A DNA stretch of 64,000 nt, from assembly GCF_033708015.1 (NCBI RefSeq), contig NZ_CP137920.1, positions 3,162,001 to 3,226,000 on the forward strand. Direction: 5' to 3'. The translations under genes were made by a program, and so were the position numbers. Positions 9,679-19,206 of this stretch are shown here, one piece after another; position 1 is the first letter of the stretch, and the number at the start of each line of letters is the position of its first letter. The stretch comes from Proteus vulgaris. Its GTDB lineage: Bacteria > Pseudomonadota > Gammaproteobacteria > Enterobacterales > Enterobacteriaceae. The notes beneath the pieces are model-generated. The model made no database searches. It saw only the letters and a program-made list of their open reading frames with translations, and was not told where the DNA came from.

Positions 9679-9783
9679 TTTACGGCGTTTTTAGCTAAGT
9701 AAATACTTGGTTTTCACTGTTTCATTCAATTAGAAATCCGTTATGCTGAGACTTAGTGACCGACACTAAAAGGAGCAGATAAA

Positions 9784-10593
9784 ATGACGGGTATTTTTCA
9801 AAAAATCAAACATTGGGTAGGAATAAAAAATACGGTCCATTACCCTTACCCCGCTATTGATATTACGCTACCTAATCATGTTTCTTTACACCTTGTGGGG
9901 AGTATCCATATGGGGATCCCCACAATGTCACCACTTTCCAATGTACTTATCAACGAAATAAAAAATGCAGATGCGATTATAGTTGAAGCTGATATCTCGA
10001 CAAACGTTCAACCTTTTGATCAAGCATCCCTTTTTAGAGAGTCACTAGAAACACGCTTAAATAGCGCTCTTTTTTCGCAAGTTACACAGCATTGTGAAGA
10101 TCTATCCCTTTTTCTTTATCAACTCGACAATAAGCCACTTTGGCAAATCGCCTTAATTTTACAATCTACCCAAGCGATGCAACTTGGATTACAACCTCAA
10201 TATGGTATTGATTATCAAGTTATCCAACATGCTAATGAATACGAAAAAAGCATTATTGAACTCGAAGGCATTGAGAGTCAGGTCGCATTATTATTAGATT
10301 TCCCTGATGATGGTCAGCAATTACTCGAAGACACACTAAAAAATTGGCACGAGAACGCACGTACATTGCAAATCATGATCAATTGGTGGTTAAATTATGA
10401 TTGTAGAGAAAAACAACCACCTTTACCGAATACCTTTAGTAAAGCAGTATTTGATATTTTAATGGAAAGTCGTAATCAAAAATGGGTAAATATATTATCA
10501 AAATTACCCGCTGGCCGTTATGTTGTCACGGTAGGTGCCCTTCATTTATTTGGTGAAGAGAATTTGATCGATTTATTGATGCACCAAGTATAA
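9784..10593 (+). CDS. ybaP: TraB/GumN-family protein YbaP
   Basis: 269 residues. The N-terminal stretch YPAIDITLPNHVSLHLVGS followed by IHMG closely resembles E. coli YbaP, and the GSIHMG and VEAD motifs are the conserved residues of the TraB/GumN family. A second conserved piece near the C terminus is YVVTVGALHLFGEENL. There is no signal peptide. Related proteins are suspected metal-dependent hydrolases, but the substrate of YbaP is not known to me. It lies upstream of ybaK as in E. coli and is the first gene after the insertion that separates it from copA. AGGAG precedes the start. Confidence 0.85.
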   Translation: MTGIFQKIKHWVGIKNTVHYPYPAIDITLPNHVSLHLVGSIHMGIPTMSPLSNVLINEIKNADAIIVEADISTNVQPFDQASLFRESLETRLNSALFSQVTQHCEDLSLFLYQLDNKPLWQIALILQSTQAMQLGLQPQYGIDYQVIQHANEYEKSIIELEGIESQVALLLDFPDDGQQLLEDTLKNWHENARTLQIMINWWLNYDCREKQPPLPNTFSKAVFDILMESRNQKWVNILSKLPAGRYVVTVGALHLFGEENLIDLLMHQV

Positions 10594-10627
10594 AGATATT
10601 GTTGTGACCTTATAAATAGGAATAACT

Positions 10628-11107
10628 ATGACTCCCGCTGTAAATTTACTGGAAAAACAAAAAATCAAATTTACCCTTCATCCTTATGAGCATGATGCTA
10701 ATGTCCATAATTTTGGTGATGAAGCTGTTGAAAAATTAGGTTTAGATAATCGCCAAGTATTCAAAACGCTTCTAGTTTCTTTAAATGGTGATGCTAAAAA
10801 TCTTGCTGTTGCCGTAACACCAGTTTCTGGTCAGTTAGATTTAAAACTTGTTGCTAAGTGCTTTAAGGCAAAAAAAGCAGATATGGCAGATCCTCAAATT
10901 GCACAAAAAGTCACCGGTTATTTAGTGGGGGGAATAAGCCCATTAGGCCAAAAAAAACGTCTACCAACAGTGATTGATGAACAAGCGCTTGAATTTGACA
11001 CTATCTTTGTCTCTGGTGGTAAGCGTGGCTTAGATATTGAATTATCGGCGGAAGATTTGGGATCTGTGTTAGGTGCTCAATTTGCACTTATTCGTAAAGA
11101 GTCATAA
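10628..11107 (+). CDS. ybaK: Cys-tRNA(Pro)/Cys-tRNA(Cys) deacylase YbaK
   Basis: 159 residues, the same length as E. coli YbaK, of the YbaK/ProRS-editing (INS) family. Characteristic stretches are the N-terminal HPYEHD, the substrate-site lysine in VFKTLLV, and [11 protein letters not shown]. It hydrolyses Cys-tRNA(Pro), correcting errors of prolyl-tRNA synthetase. It follows ybaP by 34 bases and is followed by a bidirectional terminator shared with convergent ushA. Confidence 0.92.
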   Translation: MTPAVNLLEKQKIKFTLHPYEHDANVHNFGDEAVEKLGLDNRQVFKTLLVSLNGDAKNLAVAVTPVSGQLDLKLVAKCFKAKKADMADPQIAQKVTGYLVGGISPLGQKKRLPTVIDEQALEFDTIFVSGGKRGLDIELSAEDLGSVLGAQFALIRKES

Positions 11108-11175
11108 TCATTAATGATTTCTTATTTTAAGGTTCATCCTCAAAATAAGAAATTAACGTGATTTAGCGCCAAAAT

Positions 11176-11202
11176 AAAAGGCGACAATAAATGTCGCCTT
11201 TT
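11176..11202. terminator. Bidirectional terminator between ybaK and ushA
   Basis: Perfect 11-bp stem AAAAGGCGACA/TGTCGCCTTTT with a 5-base loop. T-rich or A-rich arms serve both directions, and the two genes converge here. Confidence 0.85.
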
Positions 11203-11228
11203 GCTTATATAAACGTTATTGATAAGCT

Positions 11229-12893
11229 TTATTTTTTGTAAACAATTTCGCCTTTAGGTTCGAAATCAGCCGCTTTCAATGGAGAGTGAGATTCGATATA
11301 ACCTTTTAATACTTCAGCATCAACAAAACCGGTATTCACATACGCAGGATGAGTATCAATCTTAGGATAACCATCACCACCAATACCGTTAAAGTTTAGT
11401 GTCGCCATACGGTAAGTTTTCGTTTTATCTATTGGTTTGCCAGCAATTTTAACATCGCTAACGTTACAATCTGCATCTACGGTTAAGCTAACATTGTAGA
11501 ATTGTGCATAAGCACCAGAGTCTACTTTCATACATGCAACCGCCGATAAATAAGGCTCGACTTCTTCACCTTTGAAATCAACATAAACCAGTTCATTCGC
11601 GAAAGGTTGAACTTTCAGTACATCTTTGTAAGTGATATCACCAGATTCAATAGAATCACGAACACCACCACCACTCATAATTGCAAAATCTGCATTCGCA
11701 CGTTCAGCTTGAGCTGATAATAATAAACGTGCCATATTGGTTTGAACAAAACGAACTTTACTACGGTCACCTTCTAATTTACCAACAACCTCACCCACTT
11801 TAACATTTAATTGCTCACCGCCTTTTTCTTGATAAGGCGTCAACAGTTTCATCATTTCAGGGTTATGAGGAATTTCTTCTGTATAGTAAACAAGTTCTGT
11901 TGTACCGTCGTCTTTCTTCACTTTCTGATTTAAGTTGATTGGGATTAATTGGTAATGTTTTAACGTGAATTCACCATTACGGAATTCAAAGTCTGCACGA
12001 CCAACATATTTACCCCATTCATGAGCCTGAACAATCCATGTACCATTTTGGTTATCTGGCGCACAAGGTGTTCCCGGTACATAATCCGCTTGTTTGTAAT
12101 TTTTATTCTCTTGAGACATACAAACAGGATCTTGTGAGTGACCACCCACAATCATATCAAGATAACCTTTTGGCAATGCACGTGCCATTTCCACATCACC
12201 TGGTGCATTAGAGCCGTGATTACCATCATCGTAGTGACCCATATGAGTTGCTGCGATAATAATGTCTGGTTTTTCCGTTGTACGCAGTTCTTCTACAACT
12301 TTTTTAGCCTCATCCGCCGGCTTGCGGAACTCAGTGTCTGGGAAGTTTGCTGGATTACCAATACGCACAGTATCATCCGTAGTCAAACCTAATACTGCAA
12401 TTTTAACACCTTGCTTATCAAAAATGGTGTAAGGCTTAAATAAGCGCTCACCTGTGCTTTTTTGATAAATATTTGCAGATAAGAATGGGAACGTTGCCCA
12501 TTTTTCTTGTTGGCGTAAAACATCTAGTGGATTATCAAATTCATGGTTACCCAGAGCCATGGCATCATAACCCACAAGATTCATACCTTTAAAATCAGGC
12601 TCTGCATCTTGTAAATCAGATTCTGGAACACCGGTATTGATATCACCACCAGATAACAACAGTACACTACCGCCTTTTTTAGCGACTTCATCACGAATGT
12701 TATCAACAACTGTTTTTTGTGCAGCTAAACCATATTCGCCACGATCGTTATGCCAAAAATGGCCATGGTGATCATTGGTATGCAAAATAGTAATTTCGTA
12801 GGTTTTATCCTTTTCCCATGCCTGAGACATCACAGGCGTCATCGCTAAAGAAACGGTCAACGCGCATGCTGATAATTTAAAAGATAAGCTCAT
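11229..12893 (-). CDS. ushA: Periplasmic UDP-sugar hydrolase / 5'-nucleotidase UshA
   Basis: 554 residues (E. coli 550). A signal peptide with cleavage near MSQA (about residue 25) is followed by the metallophosphatase domain with metal ligands in HTNDHHGHFW (D41, H43), GGDINTG (D84), GNHEFD (N116, H117) and GGHSQ. The C-terminal 5'-nucleotidase domain includes the substrate stack region GGDGYPK. It degrades UDP-glucose and nucleotides in the periplasm for salvage. It is divergent from fsr, with 261 bases between holding both promoters. Confidence 0.95.
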   Translation of the reverse strand: MSLSFKLSACALTVSLAMTPVMSQAWEKDKTYEITILHTNDHHGHFWHNDRGEYGLAAQKTVVDNIRDEVAKKGGSVLLLSGGDINTGVPESDLQDAEPDFKGMNLVGYDAMALGNHEFDNPLDVLRQQEKWATFPFLSANIYQKSTGERLFKPYTIFDKQGVKIAVLGLTTDDTVRIGNPANFPDTEFRKPADEAKKVVEELRTTEKPDIIIAATHMGHYDDGNHGSNAPGDVEMARALPKGYLDMIVGGHSQDPVCMSQENKNYKQADYVPGTPCAPDNQNGTWIVQAHEWGKYVGRADFEFRNGEFTLKHYQLIPINLNQKVKKDDGTTELVYYTEEIPHNPEMMKLLTPYQEKGGEQLNVKVGEVVGKLEGDRSKVRFVQTNMARLLLSAQAERANADFAIMSGGGVRDSIESGDITYKDVLKVQPFANELVYVDFKGEEVEPYLSAVACMKVDSGAYAQFYNVSLTVDADCNVSDVKIAGKPIDKTKTYRMATLNFNGIGGDGYPKIDTHPAYVNTGFVDAEVLKGYIESHSPLKAADFEPKGEIVYKK

Positions 12894-13154
12894 GGTATAT
12901 CCCCATGTATATTATTTATTGAGAAGGTTCTGCCATGGTTCTACTGTAGAAAAAGAAGACAGAAGTTAAATACTTTTGCTGTATTTTATGACGTAGGTTA
13001 TATAATTTTTTTATTATTTCATTGATCCAATAGTTTTTTTGAGACATCAATCAAACTCTATTTCTCATAAAAGCACCCAACTCCAAATAGATGTAAAATA
13101 AACCAATAAAAATAGAAACAATTTATTAACAAAACAATGTGACAGGGAATTAAA

Positions 13155-14393
13155 ATGAGCAATGCCGATCCAACGCATCCCCAAGAAGAAACTGACGTTT
13201 TACAACGAAAAGCCAATAAGCGTAATACGGTTTTTAGTATTTTAACGGCGATCAGTTTTTCACATCTTCTCAATGATATGATCCAATCATTGATATTAGC
13301 TATTTACCCTATGCTGCAATCTGAGTTTTCTCTCAGTTTTGTACAAATAGGGATGATAACGTTGACGTATCAAATTACAGCATCCTTATTGCAGCCTTTT
13401 ATTGGGCTCTATACTGATAAATACCCTAAGCCTTACTCATTACCCATTGGTATGGGTTTTACGCTAACAGGGCTTATTCTCCTCGCCTTTGCAAATACAT
13501 TCCCAATGTTATTACTTGCTGCAGGATTAGTCGGTACCGGATCCTCTGTTTTTCATCCTGAGTCATCTCGTGTTGCTAGAATGGCATCAGGTGGAAGACA
13601 TGGATTTGCACAATCACTCTTTCAAGTAGGCGGGAATTTAGGGAGCTCTTTAGGCCCTCTTTTGGCTGCTTTACTGATTGCACCTTATGGCAAAGGCAAT
13701 GTCGGTTGGTTCTCCCTTGCTGCATTGCTAGCCATTGTAGTGCTATTACAAGTTAGCCGTTGGTATAAAATTCAACAAGAAGCTCAGAAAAAACAATCTA
13801 AAGGACTAAACAACAAAATACGATTGCCACGTAAAACCCTTTTAGGCTCTCTGGCCATTTTACTTATTCTGATTTTTTCTAAGTATTTTTATCTTGCAAG
13901 CATCAGTAGCTACTATACTTTCTATTTAATACATAAATTTGGCGTTTCAGTACAAAATGCACAAATTCACCTGTTTGTATTCCTCTTTGCTGTCGCTGCT
14001 GGCACCATGATTGGTGGTCCCCTAGGCGATAAAATTGGCAGAAAATATGTTATTTGGGGATCTATTCTCGGCGTTGCACCTTTTACGCTAATACTGCCTT
14101 ATGCCAGCCTTTACTGGACTGGCGTGCTTACTGTTTTCATTGGTGTAATATTAGCTTCAGCATTTTCTGCTATCTTAGTTTATGCTCAAGAATTAATTCC
14201 GGGCAAAACTGGCATGGTTTCAGGGCTTTTCTTCGGGCTTGCTTTTGGGATGGGAGGGATTGGTGCTGCGGTATTAGGTTATATTGCAGATCTGAAGAGT
14301 ATTGAATATGTCTATCATATTTGTGCTTATCTCCCACTATTAGGTATTTTCACCCTATTTCTCCCTAATTTTAGGGTAGATAAAACTGAATAA
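13155..14393 (+). CDS. fsr: MFS efflux protein Fsr (fosmidomycin resistance)
   Basis: 412 residues with about 12 hydrophobic segments of the major facilitator type. The segment RNTVFSILTAISFSHLLNDM and a later GGPLGDKIGRKYV loop (the MFS A-type motif) agree with E. coli Fsr. A cytosolic linker rich in Lys/Gln separates the two halves. The family exports fosmidomycin when overproduced; the natural substrate is unknown. Placement between ushA and ybaL is as in E. coli. AGGGAAT precedes the ATG. Confidence 0.9.
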   Translation: MSNADPTHPQEETDVLQRKANKRNTVFSILTAISFSHLLNDMIQSLILAIYPMLQSEFSLSFVQIGMITLTYQITASLLQPFIGLYTDKYPKPYSLPIGMGFTLTGLILLAFANTFPMLLLAAGLVGTGSSVFHPESSRVARMASGGRHGFAQSLFQVGGNLGSSLGPLLAALLIAPYGKGNVGWFSLAALLAIVVLLQVSRWYKIQQEAQKKQSKGLNNKIRLPRKTLLGSLAILLILIFSKYFYLASISSYYTFYLIHKFGVSVQNAQIHLFVFLFAVAAGTMIGGPLGDKIGRKYVIWGSILGVAPFTLILPYASLYWTGVLTVFIGVILASAFSAILVYAQELIPGKTGMVSGLFFGLAFGMGGIGAAVLGYIADLKSIEYVYHICAYLPLLGIFTLFLPNFRVDKTE

Positions 14394-14404
14394 CTTGTAA
14401 TTCT

Positions 14405-14440
14405 CCCTGTTATCTAAATGAATGAGTAACAGGGTATTTC
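14405..14440 (+). terminator. Weak terminator after fsr
   Basis: Stem CCCTGTTA (14405-14412) with TAACAGGG (14427-14434), a 14-base loop and a loosely T-rich tail. Plausible but not strong. Confidence 0.5.
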
Positions 14441-14631
14441 TTACTTTAAAAGGTAAGACTGATTAAAATAACATAAAAAATCGCATTTGCATCAAAAAAA
14501 CCAGTCAACTCGCTATTTTTATAAATAATCGATAATTTTTAGCGAATTTATTGCATGAATACGTTAAACTATCAGCCTGCTATATTACTCGCCCCCCGAT
14601 ACATGTAGTTTTATAAAAAGAAGGAGAATTG

Positions 14632-16392
14632 ATGCCGCATTCAACACCTCTCATTACCACCATTGTTGGTGGGTTAGCACTTGCTTACATTTTAGGCATG
14701 ATTGCTCAACGGCTAAAAATCTCACCTTTAGTAGGATATCTTGCTGCGGGTGTACTTGCCGGTCCATTTACTCCCGGCTTTGTTGCTGATACCTCCCTCG
14801 CGCCTGAACTCGCTGAAATTGGCGTTATTCTGCTAATGTTTGGTGTAGGTTTACACTTTTCGTTAAAAGATCTGATGGCAGTAAAAGCGATCGCTATTCC
14901 AGGTGCTATTGCGCAAATTGCAGTAGCAACACTATTAGGATTGGGATTATCCGCATTTTTTGGCTGGGGCTTATTTAGTGGCATTGTATTCGGTTTGTGT
15001 CTATCAACAGCAAGTACTGTTGTTCTTTTACGAGCACTTGAAGAAAGAGGCCTGATTGATAGCCAACGAGGTCAAATTGCTATTGGTTGGTTGATTGTTG
15101 AAGACTTAGCAATGGTGTTAGCCCTTGTACTACTCCCTGCTATTGCCAATATGCTGGAAAGTAGCGATCAAACTAATGTTTCTCAACTGATGATTAATTT
15201 AGGTATCACTATCGGTAAAGTGGTGGCCTTTATCTTAATCATGATGATTATTGGTCGTAAGCTGATTCCTTGGATTTTAGCTAAAACCGCGGCAACAGGC
15301 TCTCGTGAACTGTTTACACTGAGTGTACTCGCCCTTGCTTTAGGTATTGCTTATGGCGCTGTAACCTTATTTGATGCGTCTTTCGCATTAGGGGCATTCT
15401 TTGCAGGCATGGTGCTTAATGAGTCTGAATTAAGCCACAGAGCGGCTCAAGATACTTTACCGTTGCGAGATGCTTTCGCGGTTCTGTTCTTTGTGTCTGT
15501 CGGCATGTTATTTGATCCAATGGTATTAATTGAGCATCCGTTTGGTATCTTAGCAACGCTGGCTATCATTATTATTGGTAAATCCGCCGCTGCATTAGTC
15601 CTTGTACGAATGTTTGGGCATTCCAGACGCACCGCTTTAACCATTTCAGCCAGCCTTGCTCAAATTGGTGAATTTGCCTTTATTCTTGCGGGTCTCGGTG
15701 TCGCGCTAAACGTTTTAGAACCAGATGCACGTAATCTTGTTTTAGCGGGTGCTTTAGTTTCTATTATGCTAAACCCCGTTCTGTTCTCTTTATTAGATCG
15801 CTATCTGGCAAAAACAGAAACCAAAGAAGAAATGGAACAGTTACAACAAGAAGAGCTGGAAGAAGAGATGCCTGTTCCTGTTGATATTTGTGGTCACGCT
15901 ATTATCGTCGGTTATGGGCGAGCAGGAAGCATGCTTGCTGATAAATTATTAACTCAATCTATTCCATTAGTTATTATCGAAAATAGCCGTAATAAATTCG
16001 CTGAATTAAAAGAGAAAGGTTTAAATACCGTACTGGGTAATGCATCAACAAAAGAGTCACTTGCTTTAGCCCGTATTGATTGTGCGAAATCTTTATTACT
16101 GACGATACCTAATGGTTATGAAGCTGCAGATATCGCTGAAACGGCAAGAAGTATGAACCCGGATTTGAATATCATTGTTCGTGCGCATTTTGACGATATT
16201 ATCGTGCGTGCTAACTATGATGAAGAAGCTTCTTTTATTCTTGAAAAAGGGGCTAATCACGTCATTATCGATGAAGATCAAACGGCATCGGCAATGGCGA
16301 ATATGCTAATTAAAGAAGTTGAATTTGGCTGTGCTATTGATGAAACACCTGAAAACGGTCAACAAATCATTGCACCGAGTGCTGCGCAATAA
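14632..16392 (+). CDS. ybaL: YbaL, CPA2-family cation/proton antiporter with TrkA-N domain
   Basis: 586 residues from ATG 14632, preferred over a TTG 3 bases upstream because AAGGAG (14621-14626) would be too close to the TTG. About 12 membrane segments of the sodium/hydrogen exchanger fold (LGMIAQRLKISPLVGYLAAG, AGPFTPGF) are followed by a Glu-rich linker (residues about 402-420) and a RCK/TrkA-N domain with the NAD-binding start IIVGYGRAGS. It resembles Kef/Ros-type K+ efflux antiporters. E. coli YbaL (558 residues) has the same arrangement. A terminator follows. Confidence 0.92.
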   Translation: MPHSTPLITTIVGGLALAYILGMIAQRLKISPLVGYLAAGVLAGPFTPGFVADTSLAPELAEIGVILLMFGVGLHFSLKDLMAVKAIAIPGAIAQIAVATLLGLGLSAFFGWGLFSGIVFGLCLSTASTVVLLRALEERGLIDSQRGQIAIGWLIVEDLAMVLALVLLPAIANMLESSDQTNVSQLMINLGITIGKVVAFILIMMIIGRKLIPWILAKTAATGSRELFTLSVLALALGIAYGAVTLFDASFALGAFFAGMVLNESELSHRAAQDTLPLRDAFAVLFFVSVGMLFDPMVLIEHPFGILATLAIIIIGKSAAALVLVRMFGHSRRTALTISASLAQIGEFAFILAGLGVALNVLEPDARNLVLAGALVSIMLNPVLFSLLDRYLAKTETKEEMEQLQQEELEEEMPVPVDICGHAIIVGYGRAGSMLADKLLTQSIPLVIIENSRNKFAELKEKGLNTVLGNASTKESLALARIDCAKSLLLTIPNGYEAADIAETARSMNPDLNIIVRAHFDDIIVRANYDEEASFILEKGANHVIIDEDQTASAMANMLIKEVEFGCAIDETPENGQQIIAPSAAQ

Positions 16393-16440
16393 TCACATAC
16401 AGTGAGTCACTTAAATCCACAGAATTTAAGTTAACAAAAA

Positions 16441-16470
16441 AACCTATCAATAAATATTGATAGGTTTTTT
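16441..16470. terminator. Bidirectional terminator between ybaL and gsk
   Basis: Perfect 10-bp stem AACCTATCAA/TTGATAGGTT (16441-16450, 16457-16466) with A run before and T run after. The genes converge here. Confidence 0.88.
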
Positions 16471-16510
16471 ATTTCACACTAACAAAAGAAGATTTAGAAA
16501 CAAGACAAAA

Positions 16511-17821
16511 TTAACGTTCCCAGTAGGCTTCTTCCAAACTATCTTCTTTTTCAGGTAAACCACGCGTCAAACGTGGAGAGTGCTGACTGAGTACTTGATA
16601 ACTCACTCGATTAGCATATTTACACACTTGTGCTAATGATGAATAAGTTAAATAAGTCCGTGGATGCTTACTTGAGTTAGGCACATTAATACGATGATAG
16701 CTATTCGCTGTAATATCATGCAGTAATGCTGATAATGCCGCATCGCCCGCACCATTTGTATTCATGATTTTTTCAGGACCACCCATATAAGGCTCAATAT
16801 GAGAATACACTTTCTCCGGCTCTTCACAATCTTTACGGCGCATTGCACGACTAAATTCATAACGATTAAACTCAGCAATTGCCCCTGGTAATAAAGGATG
16901 CGTAGTTTGGCGCTTAAAGTCGTGTTCTGTATAACCGCCCATATAAAGCCCAGCAGGTCCCGCGGTACAAAGCACTAAATCAACCCATTCTAAAGCAACA
17001 TCCGAAGCCAACAGAGGATCCGCATGTCCTGTTAATTCAAAAGCTTCATCTTCATTCATTGCGACAACAGAAACGTGCTCTTTTAAGAAATCACGCCACC
17101 ATTGTGGATCATCTGCAATCACATATTTTGTCCCAAGCGTGAGAACGACAGGCACATCATATTTTTTCGCATACTCAATCGCTTTCATGGTCGCTAAGGG
17201 CATCGGTTCACCGGGTTTACAGCGAACTAAGTAAGCCGTTAATACCAATGCGGAAGCTTCTGCAATCACCTCTTCAGGAATGCTTTCAGGTCTAAGTTGA
17301 TTCATTTGACCCGGGCTAATCGCAAACGTACGCTCACCATTTTCAGTGATCAACGTAAAACAGCGCCCAATAGCACCATCAACACCTTGGAGGTGATTAA
17401 GATCAGTACGGCTAGATGTGTTACATAAATAACGATAAGCATAGCTACCAATCTGAATGTTATTACACATAGTGCCTAATAACACCGAGCGATCGTCAGC
17501 CAATACAGAGTAGTTATGTAACGTATTACCAATAGTGCCACCCGCGAATTCGTGTGTTATCAGATTATGGTCTGTTAACTCACGATAAAGTGCCTCTGCG
17601 ACATCATCTTCAATAACAAGAGAGTGTCCCTGACTCAAGTTATAACGGTGAATAAACGCTTCATCAACTTTCGCTTCAATATCAACCAAGGTTTGGTCAA
17701 TACCTACGATATAAGCGCGAGAAGATTCGCTCTCCGTCATATTGATGATGGGTTGTAATAAAGGATCTCGTAAACTAACGGGAAAATAGTGTTTGGATTT
17801 TCGTTTGCCAGGGAATTTCAT
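16511..17821 (-). CDS. gsk: Inosine-guanosine kinase Gsk
   Basis: 436 residues from ATG 17821, where MKFPGKRKSKHYFP matches the known Gsk N terminus; a longer frame exists but its extra 15 residues are not conserved. PfkB-family ribokinase fold: the substrate-side GGTIGNTLHNYSVL and the catalytic NTNGAGDAALSAL with its aspartate near residue 360. It phosphorylates inosine and guanosine with ATP in purine salvage. In E. coli gsk also lies beside ybaL. The upstream gap holds an 11-bp inverted repeat (17885-17908). Confidence 0.94.
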   Translation of the reverse strand: MKFPGKRKSKHYFPVSLRDPLLQPIINMTESESSRAYIVGIDQTLVDIEAKVDEAFIHRYNLSQGHSLVIEDDVAEALYRELTDHNLITHEFAGGTIGNTLHNYSVLADDRSVLLGTMCNNIQIGSYAYRYLCNTSSRTDLNHLQGVDGAIGRCFTLITENGERTFAISPGQMNQLRPESIPEEVIAEASALVLTAYLVRCKPGEPMPLATMKAIEYAKKYDVPVVLTLGTKYVIADDPQWWRDFLKEHVSVVAMNEDEAFELTGHADPLLASDVALEWVDLVLCTAGPAGLYMGGYTEHDFKRQTTHPLLPGAIAEFNRYEFSRAMRRKDCEEPEKVYSHIEPYMGGPEKIMNTNGAGDAALSALLHDITANSYHRINVPNSSKHPRTYLTYSSLAQVCKYANRVSYQVLSQHSPRLTRGLPEKEDSLEEAYWER

Positions 17822-17884
17822 TGTGAACAATGCTACACAGCTAAAAAAGATGCGCAATGTTAACACAATATTGTGGGAGAGGCA

Positions 17885-17908
17885 GTAGGTGTACGTCCGT
17901 ACACCTAC
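17885..17908. repeat. Perfect 11-bp inverted repeat upstream of gsk
   Basis: GTAGGTGTACG and CGTACACCTAC with only 2 bases between, in the gap between the wzz stop and the gsk start (both minus strand). There is no T run on the minus strand, so it is not a standard terminator for wzz. It could be a regulator site or an RNA hairpin near the gsk 5' end. Confidence 0.55.
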
Positions 17909-17924
17909 TTATTTAAAGATATTT

Positions 17925-19043
17925 TTATGCGGTTTTACGACGGCTTCTTGCCATATAGCTCAGTAAAACACCCATAACAGATAGAATGAAACCAACAAAA
18001 GCAGCACCAACTAAAATCAGGGCACGTTTAGGTGCATCTTTTTTAGTTGGCTCATAAGGTTTCAGCATATATTTGAATGGTACAAATTGAAGATCATCTA
18101 ATTTTACTTTTTCTAATTGCTTCATATTGTATAAGCGGTTTTTCAGATCAGCACTCACCGTTGTTGGGTCAGTAATCGCTTCAGTGATCGCTAATTTGCT
18201 ACTTAATGCATCAGAACCCATAGCAATAGAGTAATCTGGGTCATCTTTAATTTGTGCACCTTCACTGGAAATAGGTTTTTTCACTCCCGCCGCATTCGCA
18301 ATTTCTAACGCATATTTTAGGCGTTGCACATTCACATTACGCGCATTAGCGATACGCTCTAAATCCATCTCATAGGCTTTTTGCGCAAAGCTTAACTTAC
18401 GCTCAATTTGATCATCAATTTCGTCTTTTACTTCTACACGTACTTTAGTCGAAATAAAGCGAATATAACCAGAAAGTAAATCGTAAGCTTCTTCAGGCGT
18501 TGGGGCGGTAAAGCTGAGATTAATTTCACCACTAAATTCTTCTTCACTATTTTTAGCATCTGAAGCTTTTAAATTAATATCTTTCGTTACTATCGTTTCA
18601 ATTAATCTACGTTTATCCAGTGGCGTTGGCTCTTCCATTTTTGCCAACAAGTTTTTGTAATAATCTGTACTCACTAAATATTCTTCACGTAATACACGAG
18701 AGTTATAGTTATTAATAAACTTTTGATAAACAGATGAACCATTCACACCTGTATCAACATCCACTAAGCTAAGCTCAGTCAATGTTGCTCTTAATTGCTT
18801 CATTTCATCCAGCATTGGCTTGGTAATTGCAGCTTGGCTCGTCCATTTTTGTGGTAAAAAGCTTGCAACAGTAAAGCCAACGATAGCAAATAATAACGTA
18901 ATACCAATAATGACAAATTTTGATTTATAAATAACAGAAAATAATTCAAAAAGATCGATTTCATCATTCTGTTTTAGATAGAAATCGTCAAAATGTCCTT
19001 TATCAATTTCTGAAGATTGTGGTTTTGAAAGCTTACTATTCAT
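17925..19043 (-). CDS. wzz: Wzz/FepE-type polysaccharide chain-length determinant
   Basis: 372 residues from ATG 19043 (MNSKLSKPQ), chosen because AGGA lies just upstream; a further in-frame start 20 codons earlier is less likely. Two membrane helices flank a long periplasmic coiled-coil region: about residues 45-65 (FVIIGITLLFAIVGFTVA) and about 345-365 (ALILVGAAFVGFILSVMG). A proline-rich stretch (YMLKPYEPTKKDAPKR) precedes the second, typical of Wzz proteins. These oligomers set O-antigen or similar glycan length with the Wzy polymerase. The gene sits where E. coli has aes, between gsk and hemH. WzzB versus FepE/Wzz-fepE cannot be decided here. Confidence 0.85.
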   Translation of the reverse strand: MNSKLSKPQSSEIDKGHFDDFYLKQNDEIDLFELFSVIYKSKFVIIGITLLFAIVGFTVASFLPQKWTSQAAITKPMLDEMKQLRATLTELSLVDVDTGVNGSSVYQKFINNYNSRVLREEYLVSTDYYKNLLAKMEEPTPLDKRRLIETIVTKDINLKASDAKNSEEEFSGEINLSFTAPTPEEAYDLLSGYIRFISTKVRVEVKDEIDDQIERKLSFAQKAYEMDLERIANARNVNVQRLKYALEIANAAGVKKPISSEGAQIKDDPDYSIAMGSDALSSKLAITEAITDPTTVSADLKNRLYNMKQLEKVKLDDLQFVPFKYMLKPYEPTKKDAPKRALILVGAAFVGFILSVMGVLLSYMARSRRKTA

Positions 19044-19206
19044 TTTCCTGCCTAAATTTATGTAATGCAGTGTCCGTTTATCAGCACTTTTAGTGATTTC
19101 CACTAAAAGACTTAAAAAATGAGAAAAGATAAGTTTATATATAACTGAAATATGATCAAATTAATATATCATCAAATCCGATAATTTTATTTATCGAATT
19201 CAGTAA

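Larger units (their letters stand above)
7940..9698. mobile_element. IS200/IS605-family insertion sequence (divergent tnpA and tnpB)
   Basis: Divergent genes for a Y1 HUH transposase (TnpA, plus strand) and TnpB (minus strand), the IS605-type layout. Both ends carry subterminal hairpins: 7948-7967 at the tnpB (right) end and 9657-9678 at the tnpA (left) end. Both ends also share the string CGCCGTAAAC (on the minus strand at the left end). GC content is visibly higher than the flanks. Exact ends are inferred: right end near 7940, left end near 9698, where TTAC (minus strand, 9702-9699) would be a plausible target tetranucleotide. There are no inverted terminal repeats or target duplication, as expected for this family. 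Confidence 0.85.

Noticed and set aside
11960..12392. Frames on both strands inside ushA
   Set aside because: Shadows of ushA without ribosome sites or family motifs.
17822..17866. 15-codon extension of gsk
   Set aside because: The conserved Gsk N terminus begins at ATG 17821.
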